From Pseudofrankia coriaricola (GTDB lineage Bacteria; Actinomycetota; Actinomycetes; Frankiales; Frankiaceae), in NCBI RefSeq assembly GCF_001854805.1, contig NZ_MBLO01000005.1, positions 20,691-84,690 on the forward strand: DNA of 64,000 nucleotides, given 5' to 3'. The stretch's first letter is position 1, and every line of letters begins with the position of its first letter. Made by a program: the position numbers and the translations under genes. Below the pieces are notes generated by a model that did no database searches, was not told the origin of the DNA, and was given only the letters and a program-made list of their open reading frames with translations. This document shows positions 33,501 through 43,922 of the stretch, piece by piece.

Positions 33501-33792
33501 ATGACATTCGTCGTGGTCGCGCACTACCGAGCGGCTCCGGGCACCGAGAGGCGCGTCGCCGAATCGCTGCGCCAGATGGTCGAGCCCCGCCGCCAGGAGC
33601 CGGGCAATCGGGCCTACAACGTCTGCCGGCCGCCGGCCGACCCGACAGTGCTCGCGATCTAGGAGGAGTACCTCGACGAGGCCGCCTTCCGCGCACACGG
33701 CGTCCGACCACTTCGCCCGGTGGTTACGCGCGGGAAACCTGCCACACCTCCAGGAGCGCCACCGTCACGACCTGGTGCCATTGGACGAGTGA
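33501..33792 (+). pseudogene. Broken antibiotic-biosynthesis-monooxygenase (ABM) domain gene
   Basis: ATG after GGAGGACATCG; starts MTFVVVAHYRAAPGTERRV and PGNRAYNVCRPP, a typical ABM fold. The frame is closed by TAG at 33660-33662, exactly where a Tyr is usual, then continues EEYLDEAAFRAH and, after a further frameshift near 33700, LPHLQERHRHDLVPLDE with a stop at 33790-33792. Two independent lesions make it a pseudogene. Confidence 0.8.
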
Positions 33793-33899
33793 CTCCCGAG
33801 TCACCGCTGGACGTGACCCGGACACTGATCGCGACCGGGGAAATCTCGCGCGCGCCCGTCCGCCGACCATCTCATGAACTGAGCATAGGAGCCATCGTC

Positions 33900-35279
33900 A
33901 TGGAGTCCTCAGGCACGGACGCGATGAAGAGTTTTGATCGCACGCCATACGCACCGTACGACCCCGATGTTGACTTATACGTCTACAGCCGCATCAATCT
34001 CGGTATCGGTACCATCGTCCCCTTGGAGTACAGCGACTGGCGTGTCGAGGCGATGTCGTGGAAAGAGGCGTGTTATCTCCACACCGGTCTGAACCCGGCC
34101 TTTTCCTACCGGACCACGGGACCTGACGCGATCAAGCTGTGGTCCGACATCTGTGTCAATGGCATGGACCCGTTCCCCGTCGGATCGCTCAAGCACGGGA
34201 TCATGTGCGGCGAGGACGGGCTGATCCTGGTTCATGGCGTCCTGATGAGACTCGACGAGGAAGACTTCGTCATGCATTACCGCGCGCCGTACGCCGAGTA
34301 CATGCTCGAGAAGGGCGACTACGACGCGAAGGGCGAATACATTCGCGACGAGTTCATCTTCCAGATGGGCGGCCCGCGCTCGCTCGAGGTCCTCGAGAAC
34401 GCGACCGGAGAGTGCCTGCATGACATCCGCTTCGGCCGTCATCGGCCGAGCCAGATCGATGGCCACGATGTCCGGATCCTCCGGATGGGAATGGCAGGCA
34501 CCCTCGGCTACGAGGTCCACGGCAAGACCGAGCGGGTCATCGACGTCTACAACGCCATCATGACGGCCGGTGAACCCTACGGGATCAGGAAGCTCGGTCG
34601 CATCGGCTATGCGATGAATCACACCGAGAACGGATTCCCGCAGTCGTTCGTCGACTTCCCCGGCGCGCTGGCCACGGACAAGGGGTTCATGGAGTGGATG
34701 GACGGGAAGGGGCCGCGCCGGTCGCCGGCCCGGTTGCTGGGAAGCCTTGGCCCGGGCGTCGAGAAGCGCTACCGCACTCCCGTCGAGGTCGGCTGGGAAA
34801 AGATGATCAGGTTTAACCACGACTTCGTCGGCCGCAAGGCCCTGGAGCGGGAGGTAGCCAGCCCGCGCCGCACGATGGTCACGCTGATCTGGAACCCGGA
34901 AGACATCTTGGACATCTATCGCTCTCAGTACGAGCCGGGTGAGCACTACCTGCCGATGGACGACCCCATCAGCCTCACCCAGAAGGGGGGGCGCTCCGCT
35001 CACTACGCGGATCAGACGCTGGCCGACGGCAAGCTCGTCGGCATCAGCACGGGGCGGATGTACAGCTACTACTACCGAGAGATGATGTCCCTCTGCTCGA
35101 TCGACGTCGAGCACAGCAAGCTGGGGGCGGAGGTTACCGTCCTCTGGGGAGACCCTGGTGCTCGGCAGAAGGAGATTCGCGCGACCGTCTCGCGGTTCCC
35201 GTACATGAACGAGAATCGCAATGAGACTGTCGACGTGAGCGAGATTCCCTGCCAGATCAGCAAGAACGAGGGAAAGTGA
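33900..35279 (+). CDS. GcvT-fold THF-dependent O-demethylase-like protein (paralogue 1)
   Basis: 459 aa, ATG after ATAGGAG; the frame opens earlier but homology begins here. Aminomethyltransferase folate-binding fold with EYSDWRVEAMSWKEACYLH, the mid-domain GMAGTLGYEVHG, NHDFVGRKALEREV and C-terminal GAEVTVLWGDPG. Length and layout match LigM/DesA aryl O-demethylases (about 455-470 aa), longer than glycine-cleavage T protein (about 370 aa) and DmdA; no gcvH or gcvP lies near. Inferred reaction: transfer of a methyl group from a methoxylated substrate to tetrahydrofolate. The most divergent of the five and the only plus-strand copy. Confidence 0.8.
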   Translation: MESSGTDAMKSFDRTPYAPYDPDVDLYVYSRINLGIGTIVPLEYSDWRVEAMSWKEACYLHTGLNPAFSYRTTGPDAIKLWSDICVNGMDPFPVGSLKHGIMCGEDGLILVHGVLMRLDEEDFVMHYRAPYAEYMLEKGDYDAKGEYIRDEFIFQMGGPRSLEVLENATGECLHDIRFGRHRPSQIDGHDVRILRMGMAGTLGYEVHGKTERVIDVYNAIMTAGEPYGIRKLGRIGYAMNHTENGFPQSFVDFPGALATDKGFMEWMDGKGPRRSPARLLGSLGPGVEKRYRTPVEVGWEKMIRFNHDFVGRKALEREVASPRRTMVTLIWNPEDILDIYRSQYEPGEHYLPMDDPISLTQKGGRSAHYADQTLADGKLVGISTGRMYSYYYREMMSLCSIDVEHSKLGAEVTVLWGDPGARQKEIRATVSRFPYMNENRNETVDVSEIPCQISKNEGK

Positions 35280-35481
35280 GTCTGCCGGAGCTCTACGTAG
35301 GCGGTGTCGCCCCACCAGGCAAAACGCGATCAGGCACGGCTCCTGGCTGGCCGGCGCGTTTGTGATTTGACCGATTGGTCCTTGGGTGGCCCTGACGGGG
35401 CCGGCGGCGTGTCGCTGTCGCCGACCGGTCGTGGAATGCGCCCCTCCTGGGCCTGCGCTCTCGTTATCCCCCACGCGACCG

Positions 35482-36420
35482 TCAGCCCGTGACCCGACCC
35501 CGCGACGTATCCCAGGCCGCGGCGACGCGCACGGCATCCAAGCTCGCCGGAACGTCGTGTACTCGGACGCAGTAGGCTCCGGCGGCGGCGGCGAGCGCCG
35601 AGATGGCGGCGCTCGCCGCGTCCCGGGCGGCCGGTGGCGTGGCTCCCGCGTCGCCGTCACCGAGCACAGCGCCGATGAACGATTTTCTGGACGCGCCGAC
35701 GAGTACCGGGAAGCCGAGGCCCCGCAGTTCGTCGAGATGTGCCATGAGCGTCCAGTTGTGCGCGGCTTGTTTGGCGAAGCCGAGCCCGGGGTCGAGCAGG
35801 ATCTGGCCCTGGTCGACCCCACCGGCGGTCAGCTCGTCGACGCGACGCCGCATCTCCGCCGCCACCTCCGCGACGACGTCTTCATAGACGGCGTGGTAAT
35901 TCATCTCCCTGCTCGGAGCCCGCCAGTGCATCGCGACGTACGGCACGCCGGCCGCGGCGACGGTCGGGGCCATCATGGGGTCGGCCAATCCACCGCTGAC
36001 GTCATTGACCATGCGCGCGCCGGCGTCCAGGGCGGCCTGGGCGACGGCGGCATGCATCGTGTCGATGCTCACGAGCACACCGGCGCACGCAAGTTCGCGG
36101 ACTACCGGCAGCACCCGCGCCAGCTCCTCGCCCGTGGGTACCGGCAGCGCTCCCGGCCTGGTGGATTCACCGCCCACGTCGACGATGTCGGCGCCGTCCG
36201 CGGCCAGAGCCAGACCGTGGTCTATCGCGCCAGCGATGTCGAAGTAGGCACCGCCGTCGGAGAACGAGTCCGGCGTCACGTTAAGGATACCCATGACCAG
36301 ACAGCGATCCCGCCTCGGCAGTCCGGCGAGCCATGGACGAGGATTCGGGCAGGTAAGAGGCGCCGATTCCGCCGGTTGTGCGGTGCCGTCGTGTTGCCGG
36401 GAACGGGCGGCGGCTCTCAT
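35482..36420 (-). CDS. folP: Dihydropteroate synthase
   Basis: 312 aa; the ATG at 36420 overlaps the folD stop (ATGA). Complete active-site set: MGILNVTPDSFSDGG, DVGGESTRPG, SIDTMHAAVAQAAL, NDVSGG, LLDPGLGFAK and GASRKSFIG. Joins p-aminobenzoate to the pterin in folate synthesis. A ~45-residue N-terminal extension precedes the barrel. It is the terminal gene of cassette I and is presumably an additional copy, placed here to raise the folate pool for demethylation. Confidence 0.95.
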   Translation of the reverse strand: MRAAARSRQHDGTAQPAESAPLTCPNPRPWLAGLPRRDRCLVMGILNVTPDSFSDGGAYFDIAGAIDHGLALAADGADIVDVGGESTRPGALPVPTGEELARVLPVVRELACAGVLVSIDTMHAAVAQAALDAGARMVNDVSGGLADPMMAPTVAAAGVPYVAMHWRAPSREMNYHAVYEDVVAEVAAEMRRRVDELTAGGVDQGQILLDPGLGFAKQAAHNWTLMAHLDELRGLGFPVLVGASRKSFIGAVLGDGDAGATPPAARDAASAAISALAAAAGAYCVRVHDVPASLDAVRVAAAWDTSRGRVTG

Positions 36421-37298
36421 GATGATGCGCGGGCGTGGCGCCGCTCGTGCGGAGCGGTCGCCCACCGGGCCGCTCGTAGCGTGTTGACCATGAGCATGGC
36501 GATCGTCATGGGCCCGACGCCGCCCGGTACCGGAGTGATCCGGCCGGCGATGCCGTCGAGTTCGGTGAACCGGACGTCGCCGGAGAGGCCGGATTGTGTC
36601 TTGTGGATGCCGACGTCGATGACTGTGGCCCCGGGCGTGACGTGCTCGGCGCCGATGAGCCCGGGCACCCCGGCGGCGGTGACGATGATGTCGGCCGTTC
36701 TGGTGATGGATGCGAGGTCCACCGTCTTCGAGTGAGCGGTTGTGACCGTCGCGTCACGCCGCAGGAGCAACTGCGCCATGGGCAGCCCGACCAGCTCGGA
36801 TCGCCCGACCACTACCGCGTGGGAGCCCGGGATTGCCACCGACTCCGCGTCGAGCAGTTCGATCACGCCGCTGGGGGTGCATGGGCGCAGGCCGTCTTCG
36901 CCGCGGGCAAGCAGCCCGGCGTTCGCGGTGGTCAGCCCGTCGACGTCCTTACCGGCGGGAATCCGGTTGATGAGCGCTGAGCTGTCGAGCCCTTTCGGCA
37001 ACGGAAGTTGCAGCAGGATGCCCGAGACTCCAGGATCGGCCGCCAGTTCGTCGATGACAGCGGCGACTTCGTCCTGCGTCGCCTGCCGTGGAAGGGACCT
37101 GTGCAGGTCGCGCATCCCCGCCTCCCGGATCGCGCGTCGCTTGTTCGCCACGTACACCGCGCTTGCGGGATCGTCACCGACAAGAATCGTCGCAAGGCCT
37201 GGAGCGCTTCCGGAGGCGCCGAAGACGGAGGCGACCTCCTCGGCCACCGTCGACCGGATCCGCTGCGCGATCTTTTTGCCGTCGATTATTGTCGTCAT
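36417..37298 (-). CDS. folD: Bifunctional methylene-THF dehydrogenase / methenyl-THF cyclohydrolase (cassette I)
   Basis: 293 aa with GGAAGGAG before the ATG. Catalytic Lys in YVANKRRA, ILLQLPLPKGLD, PAGKDVDGLTTAN, PCTPSGVIELL and the NADP region VVVGRSELVGLPMAQLL; ends with TPVPGGVGPMTIAML. Oxidises methylene-THF to formyl-THF. Collinear with the cassette II copy at 47388-48242 and clearly paralogous. C-terminal extension of about 15 residues, rich in His/Arg, is unique to this copy. Confidence 0.95.
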   Translation of the reverse strand: MTTIIDGKKIAQRIRSTVAEEVASVFGASGSAPGLATILVGDDPASAVYVANKRRAIREAGMRDLHRSLPRQATQDEVAAVIDELAADPGVSGILLQLPLPKGLDSSALINRIPAGKDVDGLTTANAGLLARGEDGLRPCTPSGVIELLDAESVAIPGSHAVVVGRSELVGLPMAQLLLRRDATVTTAHSKTVDLASITRTADIIVTAAGVPGLIGAEHVTPGATVIDVGIHKTQSGLSGDVRFTELDGIAGRITPVPGGVGPMTIAMLMVNTLRAARWATAPHERRHARASS

Positions 37299-37362
37299 CG
37301 TTGTAAACTCCTTCCGTGCATGTCCTCAGTAGTTGGTGGCGACCGGCTCCCCGCCACCGTCG

Positions 37363-38268
<906 letters not shown>

Positions 38269-38269
38269 T

Positions 38270-38374
38270 TCAGCTCTCCTTCCGGAAGTCGGCGACCCAC
38301 TCCGACGTGGTTTTAAGGTCGCCGAACGGGTAAAAGTGCATCTTGAGGTCGCCGTGACGATGTGGGTCCTCTAA
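38270..38374 (-). pseudogene. metF: C-terminal stub of methylenetetrahydrofolate reductase
   Basis: About 34 codons reading EDPHRHGDLKMHFYPFGDLK and TTSEWVADFRKES, matching the end of the intact MetF at 49169-50035 (RRHGEVKLHFYTFGGLRTTS). The remaining ~250 codons are deleted; the demethylase gene begins 190 bp upstream. The stub ends 1 bp before purU and supplies purU's Shine-Dalgarno. Confidence 0.88.
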
Positions 38375-38566
38375 CAGGAGGGCCGCGGCTGGGACCGCGC
38401 GGACGGAAGTCATCGTGCACCTCGATTGGCATCGTTTTCCGTGGTGCGCCGGCGAAGGCGCGCACCAACACGAGTTCTTCGTCATTGATGCCGCACGCGC
38501 GGTCGTGGTGGCGGACTACGGGCGGCTGGGGAAAACGTATCGCCAGCCTCGGCTGGCGACACGGTC

Positions 38567-39901
38567 TCAGGTGCTCCGCCGGTACTGCGTGCGCGCGTGC
38601 TCGTCGAAGGGCGTGGGCTGCACGGTGGCGCGAATGCGCGGGAAGCCGAGGTCGGCGTCGGGAGCCGTCCCCGGTCCCGGGTGCTCGCCCCACACGACGG
38701 TCACCTCCGTCCCCGGCCTGGCATATTCCTTGTTGATCAGTGCCAACGAAAGGATCGTTCCCACCGGGTCGATGGTGGCCGTTTGGTACGTTATGCCCGC
38801 GAAAACGGGGCCGGCCTCCACCCGGTGCCGAGCATAGGTGAGCTGGAATCCCGGGTCCACCCCGATGACCTTGTGTACGTCCTCGACGTCGAAGACGAGC
38901 GTGACCTTCGTACGCTTGACGTTCCCCTTCGCCTTCTCCAGCGCGGCCCGACCAATGAAATCGTGGTTGAACGAGATCGACTTGCCGTAGCCCAACTCGT
39001 AAGGCGAGCAGTAATAGTCCTCGATGTCCTCCGAGAAAAAGCTTCCACTGAGCGGCCGCTGTCCTTCGATGGAGTACAGGCTGAGGTACATCCGGTAGTC
39101 GAACAAGTCCGGGTCGGTGTAGATCGCCGGCACCGGCGACGGAATCCAGCCGCTTTCAACGCTCGTCGTGGCATAGGCAAGCGCGCCGACGTGGACGAGG
39201 CCCAGCGGCTCGCCGGCACCCATAAGTGCCTCCTTCACCGCCGCCGCGTCCCGCCATTCTCCGATGAACTCGTAGCCGGCCTGTCCCGACATGTTGTGGC
39301 GCAGGGCGCGGAGATTCCTCCCGTCCAGGGAGACGGGGATCGAGTGGAAGAACTTGGCTGGGGGCAGCGGCCCCCCGAACGCGCGCTCGACGAGATCACT
39401 CGCCAGCGGCCCCTGGATCTGGTAACGAAAGAGCTTCGGGTCGCCGTCCTTCCGAAAAGCGGTCGATGGATCGGTGAAGAACGATACATCGTACCCGCCC
39501 CTCTCCGCGTGGTACTTGACCCAGCTCTGCGCGGCCGGTATCCCGCTCAACGTGTACTTCTCGTCCGCCTCGCGCATCAGGATACCGTCCGTGACAATGT
39601 TACCGTCATTCGTCACGGGAATGAACTGCTTCGCCTGGCCGACCGCGAACGACTCGTAGTTGTTCGCGCTCACCGCCGCGAGCAGCCGAGTGGCGTCGGG
39701 ACCCTCGACGAACGTGTCGAACATGTGATGGGAGAGGTCCGAGATCGATACGGCTACGTGCCACGCGGCCTGCTCCCGACGCCAGCCGGCGTACTCAGGC
39801 TCGATTACCTCCGGGGTCCATGGCGCGGCATTTGGCTTCCACAGCAGCTTCACCGCCGATCCCGCCCGGTCGAGGGCATCCTGAAGACTAGGTCCGGCCA
39901 C
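38567..39901 (-). CDS. GcvT-fold THF-dependent O-demethylase-like protein (paralogue 2, cassette I)
   Basis: 444 aa, GTG start with GAGAGGAAT. Starts like LigM: SLQDALDRAGSAVKLLWKP, then EYAGWRREQAAWHVAVSIS and DLSHHMFDTFVEGPDATRLL; later GHNMSGQ-like RHNMSGQAGYEF and NHDFIGRAALEKAKG. Heads cassette I (metF stub, purU, folD, folP), whose products would oxidise the transferred methyl to formate. Very close paralogue of the cassette II enzyme at 50245-51582. Two LacI-type repeats lie directly upstream. Confidence 0.85.
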   Translation of the reverse strand: MAGPSLQDALDRAGSAVKLLWKPNAAPWTPEVIEPEYAGWRREQAAWHVAVSISDLSHHMFDTFVEGPDATRLLAAVSANNYESFAVGQAKQFIPVTNDGNIVTDGILMREADEKYTLSGIPAAQSWVKYHAERGGYDVSFFTDPSTAFRKDGDPKLFRYQIQGPLASDLVERAFGGPLPPAKFFHSIPVSLDGRNLRALRHNMSGQAGYEFIGEWRDAAAVKEALMGAGEPLGLVHVGALAYATTSVESGWIPSPVPAIYTDPDLFDYRMYLSLYSIEGQRPLSGSFFSEDIEDYYCSPYELGYGKSISFNHDFIGRAALEKAKGNVKRTKVTLVFDVEDVHKVIGVDPGFQLTYARHRVEAGPVFAGITYQTATIDPVGTILSLALINKEYARPGTEVTVVWGEHPGPGTAPDADLGFPRIRATVQPTPFDEHARTQYRRST

Positions 39902-39947
39902 GACACATTCCTCTCGCTGCTGAACACCTGGCGTGACAGAGGGCTTA

Positions 39948-39986
39948 CTAAATCGTTCTAGTTGCGAATGTGCTAAATCGTTCTAG
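39948..39986. promoter_or_regulatory. Tandem LacI-type operators
   Basis: CTAAATCGTTCTAG occurs at 39948-39961 and again at 39973-39986, 25 bp apart, each an imperfect dyad with a central CG as favoured by LacI-family proteins. They lie in the gap between the demethylase (start 39901, minus) and the divergent LacI gene (40142, plus). Confidence 0.65.
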
Positions 39987-40141
39987 CGAAATAGACTAAC
40001 AGACGACTCCCACCGTGGCGAGAGTGAGCCGCCAATCACGGGCGGCTACTATTGACGAAGGACCAGGCGCCGACCCGGCCGCCTACACTTGCGGGCGTGC
40101 CCGGTCCCGGGACCGCCGAGACGAATCCAATCCGGAGCGTG

Positions 40142-41071
40142 ATGGTGAGTGGCACAGGACGGGTGACGCTGAGCGATGTGGCCGCGGCGAGTGGCGTCTC
40201 GCGTGCCACCGCGAGCTTCGTACTCAACGACGACCCGAACCAGACGATCTCGCCCGCCACGCAGGAGCGGGTACGACGAGCCGCGCGCGACCTCGGCTAC
40301 GTCCCGCACGGGATCGCCCGGGCGCTGCGCGAGGGGACCTCCCGGATCGTCGTCCTCAACGTCGGCTCCGGTCTCGAGGGCAACTACTCCCGCAGCTACA
40401 TCCGAGGCCTCGACGACGAACTCGCCGCGCACGACCATGTCCTGCTCGTCCGGCACGGGCACACCACGCCGCACTCGATCCAGCAGGTGCTCAGCGCGAT
40501 CGTTCCCCGCGCCGTCCTGCGGCTCGCCGAGGCATACCTCGCCGGCCATGAGCTCGACGAAGGCGACTGGAAGGACGGCTTCGCCGCGAACGCCGCCATG
40601 CAGATCCGCTACCTCGCCGACCGCGGCCACACCCGCCTCGCCTTCGCATTGCCGGACAACGACTCCCCGCTGATCGAGATGCGCCTGTTCTTCGCCCGCG
40701 AAACCACCAGGACGCTGGGGCTTCTCCCGCCGAGGCCCTTCGTCGTACCCGGGCCACGCGCGGCCGGCGCCGAGGCCGTTCAGGCCTTTCTCGCCGCTCA
40801 CAGCACCGTGACCGCGGTCGCCGCCTTTGACGACGACGTCGCTGTCCGCATCCTGACCGCCCTCCACGACCTCCGGCTCAGCGCGCCCGGCGACCTGGCC
40901 GTCATTGGATTCGACGACACCGAATACGGCAGCCTGGCCACCCCCGCGCTCACGACCGTCCACATCGACGCCGAAGCCCACGGACGCCTCGCCGCCCGCA
41001 CCGCCCTCGGACTCGACGCCACCGGCTTGGCCCCCGCACCAGGACGGGTGATCGTGCGCGACTCAGCGTGA
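40142..41071 (+). CDS. LacI-family transcriptional regulator
   Basis: 309 aa. N-terminal HTH VTLSDVAAASGVSRATASFVL with the hinge DLGYVPHGIARALREGTS, and a periplasmic-binding-like sensor ending VAVIGFDDTEYGSLATPALTTV. The sensor is short compared with the usual ~280 residues, lacking part of the middle. The ATG at 40142 was preferred over an upstream in-frame start because the HTH begins right after it. Likely repressor of the cassette I demethylase operon and of itself through the repeats at 39948-39986. Confidence 0.88.
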   Translation: MVSGTGRVTLSDVAAASGVSRATASFVLNDDPNQTISPATQERVRRAARDLGYVPHGIARALREGTSRIVVLNVGSGLEGNYSRSYIRGLDDELAAHDHVLLVRHGHTTPHSIQQVLSAIVPRAVLRLAEAYLAGHELDEGDWKDGFAANAAMQIRYLADRGHTRLAFALPDNDSPLIEMRLFFARETTRTLGLLPPRPFVVPGPRAAGAEAVQAFLAAHSTVTAVAAFDDDVAVRILTALHDLRLSAPGDLAVIGFDDTEYGSLATPALTTVHIDAEAHGRLAARTALGLDATGLAPAPGRVIVRDSA

Positions 41072-41159
41072 GAAGCACAGGTCAGCCCGCGCCCGGCCGC
41101 GGCATTCATTCGACTGACCCGAGCGACGCGGGCCAGCCGATGAACGTTGACCATGTCCG

Positions 41160-42521
41160 TCACAACTCGGTCACGTCGATCCGACGGTGGTCCGGCTTGA
41201 ACGGAAGCGCGGCAACCGTCGCCCGGATCTCTCGCTGTGGGGTTCCCGGCCTACCCCAGACGACGACCACCTCCGTACCGGGCGCCGCCTGCTGGCGGTC
41301 GATGACACATAGCGAGATCGTTGAGCGCAGGTGCATGCTCAGCGCGCGACCGGTGGACACGCCGACCGGGCTCCCGGACGCAAGGACCTGGTCAAAACTG
41401 GGGCCGAGCCGGCGAGGGATGTCCATCTGCTCCGAAACGTCGCCACCGCCCAACATCGACGTAAAAACGTTGATCACGTCCGTGTCGTTCCACACCAGGC
41501 CGGTCAACACCCGTGCCGGGCCCCCGAACGCGGCATCCGCGACCAGCGCCTCCCGGCCGAGGAAGTCGTGACCTGACAACTTTCCCCGGGAACCCCAGCC
41601 GAGCTCGCCCGGCTTACGGAAATAGTCACTAAAACCGTTCGAGGGAACGAAGCTGCCACCGATCGCGCCGCGCCGGAACTGCCGTGGCGCCCCCGGCGTG
41701 ACGACCGACGACGGCATGTAGTCCAAACCGTTCGTCGCGATGCCGGCTTCGATGTGCTGCACGGGCTGGGCGCGGAAGCCGAGCTGGCGGATATCGAACT
41801 CCGCGCCGTCCGCCACGATGGCCGCCCAGACCTCGTTCGCGTCGTTCGCGGACCCGTGCACCTCATATCCAAGCTCACCCGAGATTCCTGTACGCAGCAC
41901 CCGCACCGGAATCCCATTGACTCGCGACCCGCGGCTCCGGTTGAATCCGATGTCACGCAGGCTGTCTCCGGTCACCTTCTCGAGCGCGAACAGCGACCGG
42001 GGCCCTTGCACCCCGAAGATGAACTGATCCGGGCTGATGTCCGAAACCTCAGCGTCCCAGCTGCCGAGGCTGAATTGCCACAGCAGCCAGTCACCGCTAC
42101 CCGCGGTGTAAACAAACTCCTCGTGGCCGAGCCGGCACAGAACTCCTTCGGAGGCCACCCGGCCGTTCTCGTCGAGCTGAACGTGATGCTTGACCTGCCC
42201 GATCTCAAAGCGGGACAAGTCGTTCATGCCGATCCAGCTGAGAAACTCGATGGCCTGCCGCCCCCGGATATTCACCTTGCTGAGTGAAGTCCAGTCGCCG
42301 ATGTAACAGGAGTCGATGTGGGCCTGGCTTTCTTCGACCCAGTTCGTGTACTCCAGCGGAAGCAATATCTGCGCGAAACGGCCGAAGGTGCCACGCAGGT
42401 TTGCGCCGTCCTGGGCCGCGGCCGCCGGGCTGAACAGAGCCGGCCGCTCAGTGATGGATGGCGCGCCATCGAGCTTGAGCAGTTCCTCGTACGTATGGCG
42501 CCGCTGCGCGACGATGTCCAT
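41160..42521 (-). CDS. GcvT-fold THF-dependent O-demethylase-like protein (paralogue 3)
   Basis: 453 aa. LEYTNWVEESQAHIDSCYI, VQGPRSLFALEKVTGDSLRD, RTGISGELGYEVHGSAND and GHDFLGREALVADAAFGG mark the folate-binding GcvT fold; ends GTEVVVVWGRPGTPQREIRA. Closer in layout to paralogue 1 than to the cassette-linked pair. It stands alone, with 88 bp to the convergent LacI gene, and has no obvious C1 gene of its own. Confidence 0.82.
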   Translation of the reverse strand: MDIVAQRRHTYEELLKLDGAPSITERPALFSPAAAAQDGANLRGTFGRFAQILLPLEYTNWVEESQAHIDSCYIGDWTSLSKVNIRGRQAIEFLSWIGMNDLSRFEIGQVKHHVQLDENGRVASEGVLCRLGHEEFVYTAGSGDWLLWQFSLGSWDAEVSDISPDQFIFGVQGPRSLFALEKVTGDSLRDIGFNRSRGSRVNGIPVRVLRTGISGELGYEVHGSANDANEVWAAIVADGAEFDIRQLGFRAQPVQHIEAGIATNGLDYMPSSVVTPGAPRQFRRGAIGGSFVPSNGFSDYFRKPGELGWGSRGKLSGHDFLGREALVADAAFGGPARVLTGLVWNDTDVINVFTSMLGGGDVSEQMDIPRRLGPSFDQVLASGSPVGVSTGRALSMHLRSTISLCVIDRQQAAPGTEVVVVWGRPGTPQREIRATVAALPFKPDHRRIDVTEL

Positions 42522-42823
42522 CAGAACTCCGAGTCTAAGCCGTGGCGAACGTGCTGAGCGCCGCTTCGACCCAAGCGACGCTTCGTGGGCGCCACGACGC
42601 CGGAACGCCGCGACGCCGGGGCGGCGGCGAGACCGGCATCGCCGGTGTCAGCCGCCGGCCGCGACGCGGCGTCGCCCGATGCCCTGGCTGTGTCACGCCT
42701 GGCCTCACCGGCCAACGTGACCTCCGTACTTACCCGCATTTCGGTACCTCCACTGGAGCAGATGGAACGGTTTCCGCGAAGACCGCGGCTTCCAGGTACT
42801 TCTACCTCATCGATAATGGCTGC
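42522..42823. other. Intergenic stretch without supported gene
   Basis: About 300 bp between paralogue 3 and the broken MetE-like gene. Local composition drops in GC near 42770-42840. It presumably carries the promoter of paralogue 3. No repeat or conserved frame was recognised. Confidence 0.4.
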
Positions 42824-43922
42824 CTATGCAACTTTGGTTTCGATTGAGCGTGGCCCACGAAGACGCTCATCATCGACGGTCAACAGGTTGCCGCTCTTGG
42901 TGGAGGCGAAGCCGCACTGCGGGCTGATCGCCAGTTGCTCGAGTGGCACGTACTGAACGGCCTCGTCGATCCGCCGGCGCAGATCGTCGATGGACTCCAG
43001 CCGCGGGTCCTTCGAGGACACGAGGCCCAGCACCACGGTCTTGCCCGGCACGAACCGCAACGGCTCGAACCCCCGGACCGGTCAGTGTCGTACTCCAGCA
43101 GGAAGCGATCGACCTCGACCTCGCCGAACACCCGCTCCGCGATCGGCTCGTAGCCGCCCTTCGCGGCCCATGCGCTGCGCATGTTCCCGTGGCAGAAGTG
43201 CATGGCGACCGTGACGTCGGGATTCTTCTCCCGGGCTGCCCGGATCAGCAAGTTGTCGGTATTGATCGTCCGCGTCATGTTGCCCGCCAGGTCGGTGACC
43301 CGGCGGAGCTCCGCGAGCTCCGGATCGATATTCGACCAGTAGGCCAGGGAATCGAGCTGTATCCACGTCACCCCCGCGTCGACGAGCGCGGCTACGTCCT
43401 CGAGATAGATGTCGGCCATCGCGGCGACGGCATCATCCCGCGACGGGTAGACCTTGTCGGACACGCCGGGCCGCCAGAAGTTGGCTACCATAGTCGGGCT
43501 GGCCATCGTGATCTTAAACTGGCCTGGCGCGTGCTTCGCGAGGGAACTTCGCCTCGACGAGCGATTGCGGAGTCTTGCGGTACAGCTTGTCGCCGATCAT
43601 GGTTATCACATCGCTCTCGACCTCCGCTCCGTCGAGGTCACGGTGCCACTTCGGGCGGAACGCCGACGCTGTGTCGATCGGCACCAGGCCCCCTGCGGTC
43701 TCGACGACCGAGGCCAAGAAGATCCCGCCGCACCTCGCCGTCGGTGAAGATTTCCAGGCCCGCATCCCGCTGGAGCGCGATCGCGTCTAACGCCGCCTTA
43801 TCCTCAAATTCCCGTAGCAGCTCGTCCGTGACCCTCCCAGCCTCGTGGTCGAGGTGCGCCGCCAACAGCTCGGACGGGCGCAGCAGACTTCCGACGTGCT
43901 CGGCCCGAATCTCAGTCGGCAT
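42824..43922 (-). pseudogene. MetE-like methyltransferase gene disrupted by three frameshifts
   Basis: Begins at an ATG with GGAAG upstream: AEHVGSLLRPSELLAAHLD and FTDGEVRR, then shifts frame near 43745 (FLASVVETAGGLVPIDT), again near 43530 (ITMASPTMVANFWRPG, INTDNLLIRAAREKNPD, VAMHFCHGNMRSAWA) and again near 43078 in a poly-G run (RFVPGKTVVLGLVSSKDPRL, AISPQCGF). Put together it is a complete ~365-aa MetE-like protein with the zinc ligands HFC and QCGF present. Function presumably methyl transfer linked to methyl-THF. Sequencing error is less likely with three separate indels. Confidence 0.82.

Noticed and set aside
33975..35822. 615-codon minus-strand frame opposite demethylase paralogue 1
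   Set aside because: Its product has no recognisable fold and the plus-strand frame encodes a full GcvT-fold protein; antisense artefact.
38375..38566. A small plus-strand gene (frame starting near 38415) between the metF stub and the demethylase
   Set aside because: No ribosome site or homology; the stretch is what is left after the metF deletion, and the frame runs into the demethylase antisense.
42824..43922. Programmed frameshifting in the MetE-like gene
   Set aside because: Three separate shifts without slippery heptamers or pseudoknots are better explained by mutational decay.
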